Origin: Snodgrassella alvi
Lineage (GTDB): Bacteria > Pseudomonadota > Gammaproteobacteria > Burkholderiales > Neisseriaceae
Direction of reading: 5' to 3'
DNA: 64,000 bases
NCBI RefSeq assembly: GCF_040741455.2
Contig: NZ_CP160328.2
Coordinates: forward strand, 1,677,701 to 1,741,700
The translations under genes were made by a program, and so were the position numbers. This document shows positions 18,682 to 31,225 of this stretch, piece after piece (position 1 is the stretch's first letter; every line of letters begins with the position of its first letter). The notes beneath the pieces were generated by a model that saw only the letters and a list, made by a program, of their open reading frames with translations, ran no database searches and had not been told where the DNA came from.

Positions 18682-19409
18682 AATCGTAAAATCACTATAA
18701 ATAAAGAATAGCGCCAGCAACAATAACAAATTATAAGCTTAAATCATAAGCACAAATATCGACCAGCACACAATAACAAGAATCAAACACAATAATAAGA
18801 ACTCATCAGAGCTAAATAGCAAAATATTAAAAAATAAATTACAACAAATAAAAATAATTAATCTATGACTCATGAATAGCACATTCAGGGTACTTTGCTT
18901 GAAAAATAACAAAAACATCAAACAACAAAATAAACTATACCTTTCAAACATGCATATCCCGCACTATTGGATCTATTTACACTTTTTCCTTAAACTTAAA
19001 AGCATTAAATCTGAATCATAAAATAAGTGGTAATAAAGGAAACATCATCAATAAATTAAAATAATAAAAAAGAAAGAGCCCCCCCCCCCCAATAATTACC
19101 TAACTCAGCAAGTGCAACAAAAGCAGTAAAGCCTTCTTATCGTCAAAAGAGTTACTTAAAATTGCAAAAAATTTGACCCATTTACTGAACCAATTGCAGC
19201 ACAGATTTGGATAAAGTTAAAGAAAGCTTATATGGGTAACACAGACGATATCTCAGTTAAATAACAAAATTAATGCAGTAAAAAGTCATCAAAAGGGTGA
19301 AATAGAGACGAAGAACTAAATTAGGATCAAACCAAGGGTGATGGCGAAAAAATAAATCTTATTAGAACAGCGGTTTGGTAGATTGTATAAAAATAAGAGG
19401 AGGAAGTAG
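18682..19409. other. AT-rich region between rsmE and the rrn promoter
   Basis: About 730 bases with no supportable gene. Short open frames on the minus strand (18739-18951, 19316-19507) are low-complexity, hydrophobic or overlap the rrn leader and do not look coding. It contains a run of 12 C residues (listed separately) and, at its right end, an AT-rich stretch that may act as UP element for the rrn promoter. Confidence 0.5.
19079..19090. repeat. Homopolymeric C tract (12 C)
   Basis: Twelve consecutive C bases in an otherwise AT-rich non-coding stretch. Such tracts slip during replication and are used for phase variation in Neisseriaceae, but no start codon or promoter elements for a nearby gene are placed around it here. 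Confidence 0.7.
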
Positions 19410-19438
19410 TTGACAGGGTGGATGTAGGGGCGTATAGT
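19410..19438 (+). promoter_or_regulatory. rrn operon promoter
   Basis: Consensus -35 TTGACA (19410-19415), 17-base spacer, -10 TATAGT (19433-19438), with a GC-rich discriminator TCGCC right after. Position about 220 bases before 16S is usual for rRNA leaders. Confidence 0.85.
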
Positions 19439-19507
19439 TCGCCTTCTTCGCTGAGACGCGAGCCGAAACGAACGAAACAGTTTAAAGTAGAACGCAGTCG
19501 AAAGCAA

Positions 19508-19519
19508 CGCTCTTTAACA
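19508..19519 (+). promoter_or_regulatory. rrn leader boxA antitermination site
   Basis: CGCTCTTTAACA matches the boxA consensus for NusB/NusE binding. A second copy, CGATCTTTAACA, lies in the 16S-23S spacer at 21524-21535. Confidence 0.8.
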
Positions 19520-19527
19520 GAACAGAT

Positions 19528-19547
19528 TACCGATAAGTGTGAGTGCG
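19528..19547 (+). other. 16S processing stem, 5' strand (RNase III site)
   Basis: The 20 bases here pair with 21221-21240 behind 16S with only one G-U wobble, forming the long helix that closes the 16S precursor and is cut by RNase III. Confidence 0.8.
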
Positions 19548-19658
19548 GATAAGCCTCACACTGATTCAGAGGGACAGGATAGTAATAAATCTTGTCAATA
19601 ACTTTGAAGCAGACCAGTGATACTGAAGGGAACTTCAGGATTACAACAAGCTAAGATT

Positions 19659-21200
<1,542 letters not shown>

Positions 21201-21220
21201 GAGAAAAGAAGAGGGTTATT

Positions 21221-21240
21221 CGCATTCACACTTATCGGTA
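21221..21240 (+). other. 16S processing stem, 3' strand (RNase III site)
   Basis: Complement of 19528-19547; closes the 16S precursor. Confidence 0.8.
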
Positions 21241-21274
21241 AACTGAAAAGATGCGAGAAGAGACTGAATAAACT

Positions 21275-21351
<77 letters not shown>

Positions 21352-21367
21352 CTTATTTAAGAAGAGA

Positions 21368-21443
21368 GGGGGCATAGCTCAGTTGGTAGAGCACCTGCTT
21401 TGCAAGCAGGGGGTCATCGGTTCGATCCCGTTTGCCTCCACCA
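21368..21443 (+). tRNA. tRNA-Ala (TGC anticodon)
   Basis: 76-nt cloverleaf: acceptor GGGGGCA pairs with TGCCTCC, anticodon TGC in CTTTGCAAG, T-arm GGTTCGATCCC, encoded CCA. Follows tRNA-Ile by 16 bases in the rrn spacer. Confidence 0.97.
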
Positions 21444-21523
21444 CACTTTACTTTGGAAATTAAATTGAGTTTATCTGGAAGCAGATGAAGCGGAAGCTGA
21501 ATTTAATTTGCGAAGTAACGCAT

Positions 21524-21535
21524 CGATCTTTAACA
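21524..21535 (+). promoter_or_regulatory. Spacer boxA antitermination site
   Basis: CGATCTTTAACA, second boxA copy upstream of 23S; keeps polymerase terminator-resistant through 23S. Confidence 0.75.
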
Positions 21536-21756
21536 AATTGGAAAGCCGAAATCAACAAACAAAGATTGAGGCATGGAAGCAGAGTCTGGAGACGGATGAA
21601 GTGGAAGTGCTGAAAGAATTGGGTGATGATTGTATCGCTGAGCAACGAAGACAAAAGGCGTTGTTCAGACAACCAAGAAGTAAGCTTTATGAGAGTAGGG
21701 AGCTTAAGTCATGATTACAGGTCAACGGTAGTTGTGATGAAGTCAAGAGGTTCTTG

Positions 21757-21766
21757 AAATGATAGA

Positions 21767-21772
<6 letters not shown>
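21757..21772 (+). other. 23S processing stem, 5' strand
   Basis: Sixteen bases (AAATGATAGAGTCAAG) perfectly complementary to 24647-24662 behind 23S; closes the 23S precursor for RNase III. Confidence 0.8.
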
Positions 21773-24655
<2,883 letters not shown>

Positions 24656-24764
24656 ATCATTTGAAGGACTTCGCACGCAGAAGATGTGCAAGGTAAATGA
24701 TAAAGCTTACTGATGAGAATACAAGCATCACCAAGATTAAGGCTTTCTGATTTGACAGTTTAAA

Positions 24765-24879
24765 GTCTGGCGGCCATAGCGGGTTGGTCCCACGCCTTCC
24801 CATCCCGAACAGGACCGTGAAACGACCTAGCGCCGATGATAGTATGGATGCCCATGTGAAAGTAGGACACCGCCAGACA
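24765..24879 (+). rRNA. rrf: 5S ribosomal RNA
   Basis: About 115 nt, beginning GTCTGGCGGCCATAGC and ending in the complementary CCGCCAGAC; internal CCCATCCCGAACAGGACCGTG is typical of 5S. Last gene of the rrn operon. Confidence 0.95.
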
Positions 24880-24888
24880 CCCATTAAG

Positions 24889-24922
24889 AAGAACCCAGTA
24901 GATAGTCTACTGGGTTCTTTGC
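24889..24922 (+). terminator. rrn operon terminator
   Basis: 14-bp perfect stem AAGAACCCAGTAGA (24889-24902) with TCTACTGGGTTCTT (24906-24919), 3-base loop, ending in T residues. Confidence 0.92.
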
Positions 24923-24950
24923 TTTGTAGCTGAGCGAAAAATGCGACGGG

Positions 24951-25148
24951 TTAAGACAAACCAGCGAACCCCTGCTGCCGTAGAGCTTCGTACACTACGA
25001 TGGCTGCTGCGTTGGATAGATTCAATGAGCGGATATGGGAAGTCTGAGGGATACGCAGGCAGTGATCTGCTCTGGCCTGTGCGAACTCCTGGGAGAGTCC
25101 GGTGGTTTCGCGGCCAAAAGCGAACGGGTGTGTTATTACTGAATACAA
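24951..25148 (-). pseudogene. trmL: trmL fragment: C-terminal part of tRNA (cytidine-34-2'-O)-methyltransferase
   Basis: The minus-strand reading gives about 65 residues containing FGRETTGLSQEF, LRIPQTSHIRSLNLSNAAA and IVVYEALRQQGF, which is the SPOUT knot and C-terminus of TrmL. The usual enzyme is about 155 residues; the N-terminal 90 or so, with the SAM-proximal strands, are missing. Nothing matching them lies upstream on this strand, where a different plus-strand gene occurs. The break lies less than 230 bases from the rrn terminator, so recombination at the rRNA operon is a plausible cause. Not expected to be functional. Confidence 0.8.
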
Positions 25149-25177
25149 AATTTGTTACGGTAAAAGAGGATGATTCT

Positions 25178-25465
25178 GTGCCGCTGGTTAAAAAAGCAAA
25201 TTTGCTCAGTCATGAAAATTTGACTTGTTTATTGTATTGTTGTGAATCGGAGCAGTTAAATTTTACTAATATGTTGCGGACGCTGAGTAAGCTGCCGGCT
25301 GAACGTGATGGTCTGAGCAGTATGGCTATGGTCGATGCGGCAGAAATGCTACGTTTTACAGGCAATCTGAATACGCTAATCGGTGGTTTGAGTTTCTGTC
25401 TGGAGGAAATCGGACGGGAAACGAAGAAGATTAGTGATTATCTGCAAACTTCTGTTTGTAGATAA
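25178..25465 (+). CDS. Small hypothetical protein
   Basis: 95 residues from a GTG preceded by AAGAGG at good spacing. The frame is open further upstream to 24941, but that part reads antisense through the trmL fragment and is not coding. Sequence is helical with one Cys pair (YCCESEQLN) and ends FCLEEIGRETKKISDYLQTSVCR. No family recognised. Composition resembles its neighbours, which supports a real gene. It precedes the MFS gene by 42 bases. Confidence 0.5.
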   Translation: MPLVKKANLLSHENLTCLLYCCESEQLNFTNMLRTLSKLPAERDGLSSMAMVDAAEMLRFTGNLNTLIGGLSFCLEEIGRETKKISDYLQTSVCR

Positions 25466-25507
25466 ATTAGTTGTTATTATTTTAATAATCGCCGTGAATT
25501 GAATGTT

Positions 25508-26707
25508 ATGAATCATCAGGATAAACAGTTATCTTTTAATCAGTTATTTCTTTCAGTCATTTTGATGGTGTCCGGTGCGCATTTGTGTAATGACTTGATT
25601 CAGTCAATGCTCACGGCCACTTATCCTTTACTGGAAGAAAAGTACCGCTTAACTTTTGCACAGGTGGGCTGTATTAGTCTGGTTTATCAGTTTACGGCTT
25701 CGATTTTGCAGCCAGTGATTGGTTTTTATACGGATAAACATCCGAAACCTTACTTGCTCCCTTTGGGAATGGTTTCGACGACATTTGGTTTGTGTCTGCT
25801 GGGTTTGGCAAATCAATTTTATTTGTTGCTGGTAGCAGCCGCTTTTCTAGGTGTTGGTTCGTCTACTTTCCATCCGGAAGCTTCGCGTGTGGCGCGTAAT
25901 GCTTCGGCTGGCCGCTATGGTCTGGCACAATCGGCGTTTCAGGTAGGAGGTAATTTAGGTTCGTCACTGGGGCCGTTGCTGGTGAGTTTTGTGGTGCTGA
26001 AATATAACCGCCAAGCTAATATTCTGTGGTTTGTATGTATTGGTGTTTTGGCTATTGCTTTGCTCAGTCGGATAAGTGCATGGAGTGCTCATCATTTGGC
26101 AGCTAGCAAACACAAGAAGGCAGTAAATAGAGTTTTACCTTATGACCGTAATAAAACAGTTTTAGCATTATTTATTCTGGCTGTGCTGATTTTTTCCAAG
26201 TATTTTTATATGGCCAGTATGAGTAATTATTATAGTTTTTATTTAATAGAAAAATTTGCTTTGCCAAAGCAAACGGCGGTGCTGTTTCTGTTTTTGTTTT
26301 TAGCCTGTGTGGCGATTGGTACGTTTGCCGGCGGACCGATTGGTGATCGTGTCGGACGCAAGTATGTTATCTGGTTTTCTATTCTTGGGGCTGCGCCATT
26401 TACGCTGGCTTTGCCGTATGCCAATCTTTGGGGTACGGCGGTGCTGAGTTGTTTGATTGGTCTGATTATTTCTTCAGCTTTTGCGGCTATTGTTGTGTAT
26501 GCACAGGAGTTGATACCGGGACGGGTAGGTTTGATTGCTGGACTGTTTTTTGGTCTGATGTTCGGTATGAGTGGTATTGCGGCTGCGGTGTTGGGTTATG
26601 TGGCCGATAAAACCAGTTTGCAGCTTATTTTTAAGTTCTGCTCTTTTTTGCCGTTGCTGGGCATGCTGACGGTTTTGTTACCGGATGTGGAGCACTATAA
26701 ACGCTGA
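25508..26707 (+). CDS. fsr: MFS transporter, fosmidomycin-resistance (Fsr) type
   Basis: About 399 residues from ATG; a TTG three codons earlier is also possible. Twelve membrane helices. N-terminal SGAHLCNDLIQSMLTATYPLL and the FHPEASRVARNASAGRYG segment are characteristic of the Fsr group of drug:H+ antiporters. The cytoplasmic motif GGPIGDRVGRKYV lies in the second half. Ends in a strong hairpin terminator. Confidence 0.88.
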   Translation: MNHQDKQLSFNQLFLSVILMVSGAHLCNDLIQSMLTATYPLLEEKYRLTFAQVGCISLVYQFTASILQPVIGFYTDKHPKPYLLPLGMVSTTFGLCLLGLANQFYLLLVAAAFLGVGSSTFHPEASRVARNASAGRYGLAQSAFQVGGNLGSSLGPLLVSFVVLKYNRQANILWFVCIGVLAIALLSRISAWSAHHLAASKHKKAVNRVLPYDRNKTVLALFILAVLIFSKYFYMASMSNYYSFYLIEKFALPKQTAVLFLFLFLACVAIGTFAGGPIGDRVGRKYVIWFSILGAAPFTLALPYANLWGTAVLSCLIGLIISSAFAAIVVYAQELIPGRVGLIAGLFFGLMFGMSGIAAAVLGYVADKTSLQLIFKFCSFLPLLGMLTVLLPDVEHYKR

Positions 26708-26714
26708 AATGATT

Positions 26715-26740
26715 AAAGGCCATGGTTGATGGCCTTTTTT
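26715..26740 (+). terminator. Terminator after the Fsr-like gene
   Basis: 9-bp stem AAAGGCCAT (26715-26723) with ATGGCCTTT (26729-26737), loop GGTTG, then T residues. It lies between convergent genes and may serve both. Confidence 0.85.
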
Positions 26741-26761
26741 GTTGTCTGCTGATGAACTGAG

Positions 26762-27793
26762 TCAAATGATTTTTAGCTGCTTGAGAGACAGTTTTAGAAA
26801 GGCGTAAAAAATGGGGGCAAATACAAGCCCAATTACACCAAACAAAGTTTCAGAAAATACCATGGCAATCAATAATTCGCAGATGCCTGCATGTATTTTG
26901 CTGCCGACAATTTTGGCGTTGAGTACATATTCGACTTTGTGAATGATAATTAAATAGATGAGTACAATTACTGCTATCCAGAAGGAAACTGTGAAGCCAA
27001 CCAGACACATAATGGTATTGACAATTAAGTTGCCGATGATGGGTATGAGGCCGAGTACGAAAGTGGCAAGTATTAGGCTTTTACTGAAGGGCAGGTGTAT
27101 GCCGAAGATGGGTAGAACAATTAATAGGAAGATGGCTGTCATGATAGCATTGAATAATGCAATGACTACCTGAGAGAAAGCAACGTATTGGAAAACCAGC
27201 ACCAGACGGTCGAGGCCATCTTTGAGTGCCTGCATGTAGATGGTGGGAGAGGTTGAGGTTTCGTTGATACTGCGCTTGTTCTGCTGATAGCCGGCGATTA
27301 AACCGATTATCATGCCAATTATAATGATAAGTAGGGAGTGAAAAAGTTGTTTAATGACTGATTGCAAGTAAAGTACATGCTCTTTAATGAAGTTAAGAGC
27401 ATTGGCGCGTAATTCTACGAGATCATCCGGAAGGTAATTACTTAATTCTTTTGGCAAGGCACTGGCGATGCTGTTAAAGAGATTCTGTATGTGAGTAAGA
27501 GTCTGCTGGGGGTCTTTGGCTACGCTGATTACCCAGCTGATAAGATAGCTGAAACCGCCTATGAGTAAGATCATGATGAGCAGTGACAGCAAAAGTACTG
27601 AAAAAATTTTGGCTTTGCTACCCCAGCGCTGCATTCTGGTGGCCAGATAATCTTCCAATTTCTGGGTAAGAGTATAGGTAAGGAGGCCGGAAATCACGCC
27701 AGACATCAGGTGTATTTGCATAAATATGATAAAAAATATTGAATACAATACGACGAAAAACAGGCCGATTTTTTGTTGTTCGTTTAACAGCAT
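26762..27793 (-). CDS. AI-2E family transporter (PerM/UPF0118)
   Basis: 343 residues with about eight membrane helices arranged as usual for the AI-2E exporter family: two helices, a soluble region (about 90-150), then a helix cluster containing FVLGLIPIIGNLIVN and the C-terminal GVIGLVFAPIFYA. Members are ion-coupled permeases of varied substrate; the AI-2 link is not general. Lone minus-strand gene, convergent with the Fsr-like gene. Confidence 0.85.
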   Translation of the reverse strand: MLLNEQQKIGLFFVVLYSIFFIIFMQIHLMSGVISGLLTYTLTQKLEDYLATRMQRWGSKAKIFSVLLLSLLIMILLIGGFSYLISWVISVAKDPQQTLTHIQNLFNSIASALPKELSNYLPDDLVELRANALNFIKEHVLYLQSVIKQLFHSLLIIIIGMIIGLIAGYQQNKRSINETSTSPTIYMQALKDGLDRLVLVFQYVAFSQVVIALFNAIMTAIFLLIVLPIFGIHLPFSKSLILATFVLGLIPIIGNLIVNTIMCLVGFTVSFWIAVIVLIYLIIIHKVEYVLNAKIVGSKIHAGICELLIAMVFSETLFGVIGLVFAPIFYAFLKLSLKQLKII

Positions 27794-27964
27794 GGTTGAT
27801 TTTTAATCCGATTCTGATAGGGCTTATGGGGTGACTTTGCGCTGAATATCATACTGCCTGCTGGTGTTATTCTGTGTAAACAGTATGAGGTTACTTTGCA
27901 CACAAATTCGCAATACCTTTTATGTGCTTGATTGTGTAATGATTTAGCTATTATTAGGCTGTTT

Positions 27965-28567
27965 CTAATTTGGTTGATTGTTCGAACAAAATGCATCTTG
28001 CTGGCTGTCCTGCTGCCAGTGGTATTCGATTCTGGTGGCAATTTTTTCAGCGGTATTTTTATCCGTTCTGTTTTGCACAAATGCTAATGCCATGTCCATT
28101 CCGGCACTGATACCGGAAGAGGTGTAGTATTTGCCGTCTGTAATCCAGCGGGCTTTTTCTATCCATTTGGTTTTTGCTGATGAGGTTTTTACCCAGTCAA
28201 AGACGCGTTTGTTGGATGTAGCCTGACGTCCATCGAGTAATTCAGTTTTGGCCAGCAGGGCGCTGCCGGTACAAACGGTGAGCACATACTTGCTTTTTTG
28301 TGCTAGTGATTTTAGTTGCTGGATAAAATCAGTTTGCTGTATCAGGATACGTGTGCCGGGCCCACCGGGTATAAAAAGGGTATCTATATTCTGGGGAATG
28401 GATGCAAAGTTTTCAGTTGAGATACTGATGTTATCCTGATTGCAGATAAGACCACCGTTTTGTGAATAATACTGTATGTGCCAGTCCGGTACTTTGCCAA
28501 ATATTTCTACTGGCCCGAATACATCTAGTGTTTCAAAGTCTGGGTAAAGCAAAATGGTAATTTGCAT
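27965..28567 (-). CDS. DJ-1/PfpI-family protein (GATase1-like)
   Basis: About 200 residues from MQITILLYPDFETLDVFGPVE, with AAAGGAAA just upstream; the open frame extends 51 codons further but lacks homology-like features. Nucleophile-elbow Cys in LTVCTGSALLAKT and the GPVE and FIPGGPGTR motifs place it with isonitrile-hydratase / AraC-N-like members of the DJ-1 superfamily. No DNA-binding domain follows, so it is the single-domain enzyme form. Catalytic activity unknown. Confidence 0.85.
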   Translation of the reverse strand: MQITILLYPDFETLDVFGPVEIFGKVPDWHIQYYSQNGGLICNQDNISISTENFASIPQNIDTLFIPGGPGTRILIQQTDFIQQLKSLAQKSKYVLTVCTGSALLAKTELLDGRQATSNKRVFDWVKTSSAKTKWIEKARWITDGKYYTSSGISAGMDMALAFVQNRTDKNTAEKIATRIEYHWQQDSQQDAFCSNNQPN

Positions 28568-29041
28568 CTGATTTTCCTTTGTCATCTGTGGCAGAGATAT
28601 ATTAAGTTGCTGGGCATAATAAGCAATTTGTTGTACTAACAGAATAGCAGAATTCTCTGAGTTTTCTGAAAAATTTTTAATCAGATAAAAAGTAAAAAAT
28701 TTTTTAGAATTTTGTAGCATAGTCTCTGCCGGTTAATATGCATAATAATTATTTAACGCAGGTTTTAGTAAAACAGATAAATCAGAAAAAAATTTTTTAA
28801 TCAGGATAAAAATATTTTTGCAAAAAAAATAAGCATAGAATGGACAGCCAATATTTGCTGTTAGGCGCACATACTGGGAAGTAGTTAGAGCTAACGTTGC
28901 AAAATATAGAACCTTCCAGCTTTCATTGCCCATATTGCTGGAGGCAAAATTGGAGGCGTTTTCGGGACGGGTATCATGCTGGTGGGTTTTAAGTAATTTA
29001 AGCACTTACTTAGGTTAATGAGTGGGCTATCGGACGTGTAT
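28568..29041. other. AT-rich intergenic region with no clear gene
   Basis: A 90-codon minus-strand frame (28733-29005) is open but shows no family features and has a run of T/A-rich codons; I do not accept it as a gene. The plus strand around 28910-28990 reads as an isolated hydrophobic fragment, which may be a remnant. Confidence 0.4.
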
Positions 29042-29960
29042 TCATAGGTGCGATTGGCGCTTTTGTCGTTTTATGCGGTACACCAGTTTGCGTTTCCATG
29101 CGCCATCTAGTCCGTATTTTTTGATTTCAGCCTCACTGGGGTAGGGCATTTCGTCTCGCATGGCGGCAAATGGTTCCCAGCCGCTGTGATTGCTGTTCAT
29201 TATTGACCAACTTATTTTATGGTCGCTATTCGGACGGATGTTGCCTTTGATTAAACCACTCTGCTGTTGATAGGCTGAATAAAAAAATTTGCTGCCATCT
29301 GGCCGTTTGATGTTATGAGCATCTCGATTGGTGTAATAGGCCAATATATCGAACATACGGTTATCACTTTGGGCGAATAAGGCACCTGACCAATTGTTCT
29401 GGATATTGTTGCTGGCATGGGCATACTTGATTAGTGCGCCTATATTTTCACCTTCGCGCAAAAAGTCGCTGGCATCTTTGGTATCCAGTTTGATGGAACC
29501 GCCGAAGCCTCCGTTACTGACGGTGGGGTTATGCGGACCTTTGCTGACGGTAATTTTTGATGAGTTCGGGTTCGATGAAGACGAAACCTTGCCGGTATTT
29601 ATCAAAAGTTTTGAGGGAACCGTCTACGGTTACAGGTACGTCTTCGGGGTCGCTTAATCCCCAAATATTGATTTTTTGTCCACCTGGTCGAGGTGAACCT
29701 ACCATGCTGGTGCCGGGCAGATACTCGAGTAATGAGGCAATATTGTTGGACTGAATGGTGTCTAACTGTGGCTGTCTGAGGATGCTGGTGTTAACTAAAT
29801 CTTTGTTGGGTTTGCTGGCGATGACTAATGGTGGGCAGGGCGTAGCTGTTAATGTTGTTGTGTTTACTTTGATCCTCGGCCAGAACCGGCTGCATAATAA
29901 ATAAGCTGGCGTAAACAGTACAAACTGTAGAGAGAAAACGGGTATGACAGGCGGGTGCAT
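29042..29960 (-). pseudogene. Broken TonB-dependent receptor
   Basis: Two overlapping frames together give a TonB receptor plug: NKDLVNTSIL, SLLEYLPGTSMVGSPRPGG and INIWGLSDPEDVPVTVDG in the first, then ITVSKGPHNPTVSNGGFGG and SIKLDTKDASDFL in the second, where a frameshift falls near 29550. An earlier frameshift near 29860 separates the signal peptide (SLFIMQPVLAEDQSK, other frame) from the plug. The barrel stops about 150 residues after the plug, so roughly two thirds of a normal receptor is missing. Not functional. Resembles heme/hemoglobin-type receptors. Confidence 0.85.
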
Positions 29961-29993
29961 GAGAGCCTGACTGGTAAAGGTTAAGATAAATTA

Positions 29994-30011
29994 AAATTAT
30001 AATCATTCTTA
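29994..30011 (-). promoter_or_regulatory. Possible Fur-box remnant upstream of the broken TonB receptor
   Basis: On the minus strand TAAGAATGATTATAATTT resembles the Fur repeat pattern (NATNATNAT type). Suitable position, about 35 bases upstream of the pseudogene start. Weak on its own. Confidence 0.35.
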
Positions 30012-30147
30012 CTAGTATTTTAATTTAATTTGTTATGGGTGTATATTTATTTTAATTTTAAACTCAGATTATGGTTTTAATGCTGGTTTTTGTGCTAAAT
30101 ATGAAGCTTTTTGTTAATTGAAAAATATTTTGGAATGGAGTTGTAAT

Positions 30148-30447
30148 ATGGAAGATATTCGTTTAGAGATAGATCAGATTGATCACACTGTTATTAAGCT
30201 ATTGGGCTCGCTTTGAATATGTTAATGCTGCTAGTGAATTTAAAAAAGTGCTAGTGCTGTACAAGCCAAGGCCCGTTTTGACACTATGCTTGAACAACGG
30301 AAGCTTTGGGCCAATGAGTTAGGACTAAATGGCGATATTATTAAAGACTTATATGCATATTTGGTTCGTTATTTTATTGATGAAGAATTAAAGCAGTTTA
30401 AAAATAAAGAAAATAAGGATAGTTTGCCCTATGGCTTATACCAGTAA
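30148..30447 (+). pseudogene. pchB: Frameshifted PchB-like isochorismate pyruvate lyase / chorismate mutase
   Basis: Reading across two frameshifts gives a complete AroQ-type sequence: MEDIRLEIDQIDHTVIKLLG, then RFEYVNAASEFKK after a +1 shift near 30208, then SAVQAKARFDTMLEQRKLWA and LYAYLVRYFIDEELKQF after a second shift near 30252. The IDxID start, RxxYVxAAS and MLxxRxxW pattern is that of PchB, which makes salicylate from isochorismate. About 98 codons, normal length, but not translatable as one protein. Its end overlaps the start of the next gene. Confidence 0.82.
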
Positions 30448-30946
30448 ACAACAGTTATTGAATGAAATAAACAAAACCGCTAAATTGTTTATTAAAGAAT
30501 TTGATACGTTAACAGAATCTCAAAAAGATGAGTTAATTCATGGTGTAGATCGTACTCCTGCGCAAATGATTGCTTATCAGTTAGGATGGTTGGATCTTGT
30601 TAAGTCTTGGGATGATGATGAACTTGCAGGAAAAATCCCAACATTACCTGCAGAAGGCTACAAATGGAATCAGTTAGGTACATTATATCAACACTTTTAT
30701 AAGATTTATCAGGATTATTCATTACAAGAATTGATTACATTATTTAACGAGAAACTTGTTATCTGGAATAATTGGATTGAATCTTTGGATGATGATACGT
30801 TATTTATTAAAGACACACGTAATTGGACTAAACCTTTCCCTGAATCTTGGACGGTAGCGCGCTTTATTCATATCAATTCTGTGGCACCGTTTAAATCATT
30901 TCGAACCAAAATCAGAAAGTGGAAAAAGTTAAGTGAACTAGTTTAA
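30431..30946 (+). CDS. ClbS/DfsB family protein
   Basis: 171 residues, helical four-helix-bundle protein of the ClbS/DfsB (DUF1706, DinB-like) family: LLNEINKTAKLFIKEFDTL at the N-terminus, VDRTPAQMIAYQLGWLDLVK, then YKWNQLGTLYQHFY and PESWTVARFIHINSVAPFKS. ClbS itself protects against the genotoxin colibactin; other members occur widely without such a cluster. The start ATG lies inside the end of the pchB remnant. Intact, in contrast to its upstream neighbours. Confidence 0.85.
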   Translation: MAYTSKQQLLNEINKTAKLFIKEFDTLTESQKDELIHGVDRTPAQMIAYQLGWLDLVKSWDDDELAGKIPTLPAEGYKWNQLGTLYQHFYKIYQDYSLQELITLFNEKLVIWNNWIESLDDDTLFIKDTRNWTKPFPESWTVARFIHINSVAPFKSFRTKIRKWKKLSELV

Positions 30947-30989
30947 ACGTAACTTAAAATTAATATCAATGTAATCAATTAGGAATGAT

Positions 30990-31157
30990 ATGGCTTTTTC
31001 AGAAACAGAGCCACAACTATTGTTACAACTAAAATTTGTGGGTAGCGAAATTATTGACAGACTTGAACAAATGGAACTTGATTCTTCTGATAAATTACGC
31101 CATGGCACTTTAGATGAAATTCTAAGCAATGGATTCGTTATGTTTGTGCGCTTTTGA
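30990..31157 (+). CDS. Small protein with helix-hairpin-helix-like sequence, possibly truncated
   Basis: 55 residues with AGGA seven bases before the ATG. The segment LKFVGSEIIDRLEQMEL resembles a helix-hairpin-helix (LxxVG...RLExx) motif as found in small Cdd1-like proteins, but the second half is unusual and ends FVMFVRF. It might be a 3'-truncated gene. Downstream of the ClbS gene by 43 bases and could be co-transcribed. Confidence 0.4.
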   Translation: MAFSETEPQLLLQLKFVGSEIIDRLEQMELDSSDKLRHGTLDEILSNGFVMFVRF

Positions 31158-31180
31158 TTGTGGGGTACTGAAAAAATTTA

Positions 31181-31206
31181 CAGTCAGGCTATTTGTGGCC
31201 TGACTG
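31181..31206 (-). terminator. Terminator for the carbonic anhydrase gene
   Basis: Perfect 9-bp stem CAGTCAGGC / GCCTGACTG with 8-base loop; on the minus strand it is followed by TAAATTTTTTC, 20 bases beyond the stop. Confidence 0.85.
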
Positions 31207-31225
31207 CTTGCATAAGAGGATGGGC

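Noticed and set aside
24941-25177. Upstream part of the plus-strand frame ending at 25465
   Set aside because: It reads antisense through the trmL fragment; coding character begins only near the GTG at 25178.
28733-29005. 90-codon minus-strand frame
   Set aside because: No recognisable domain, and much of it is A/T-rich run translation; no support for coding.
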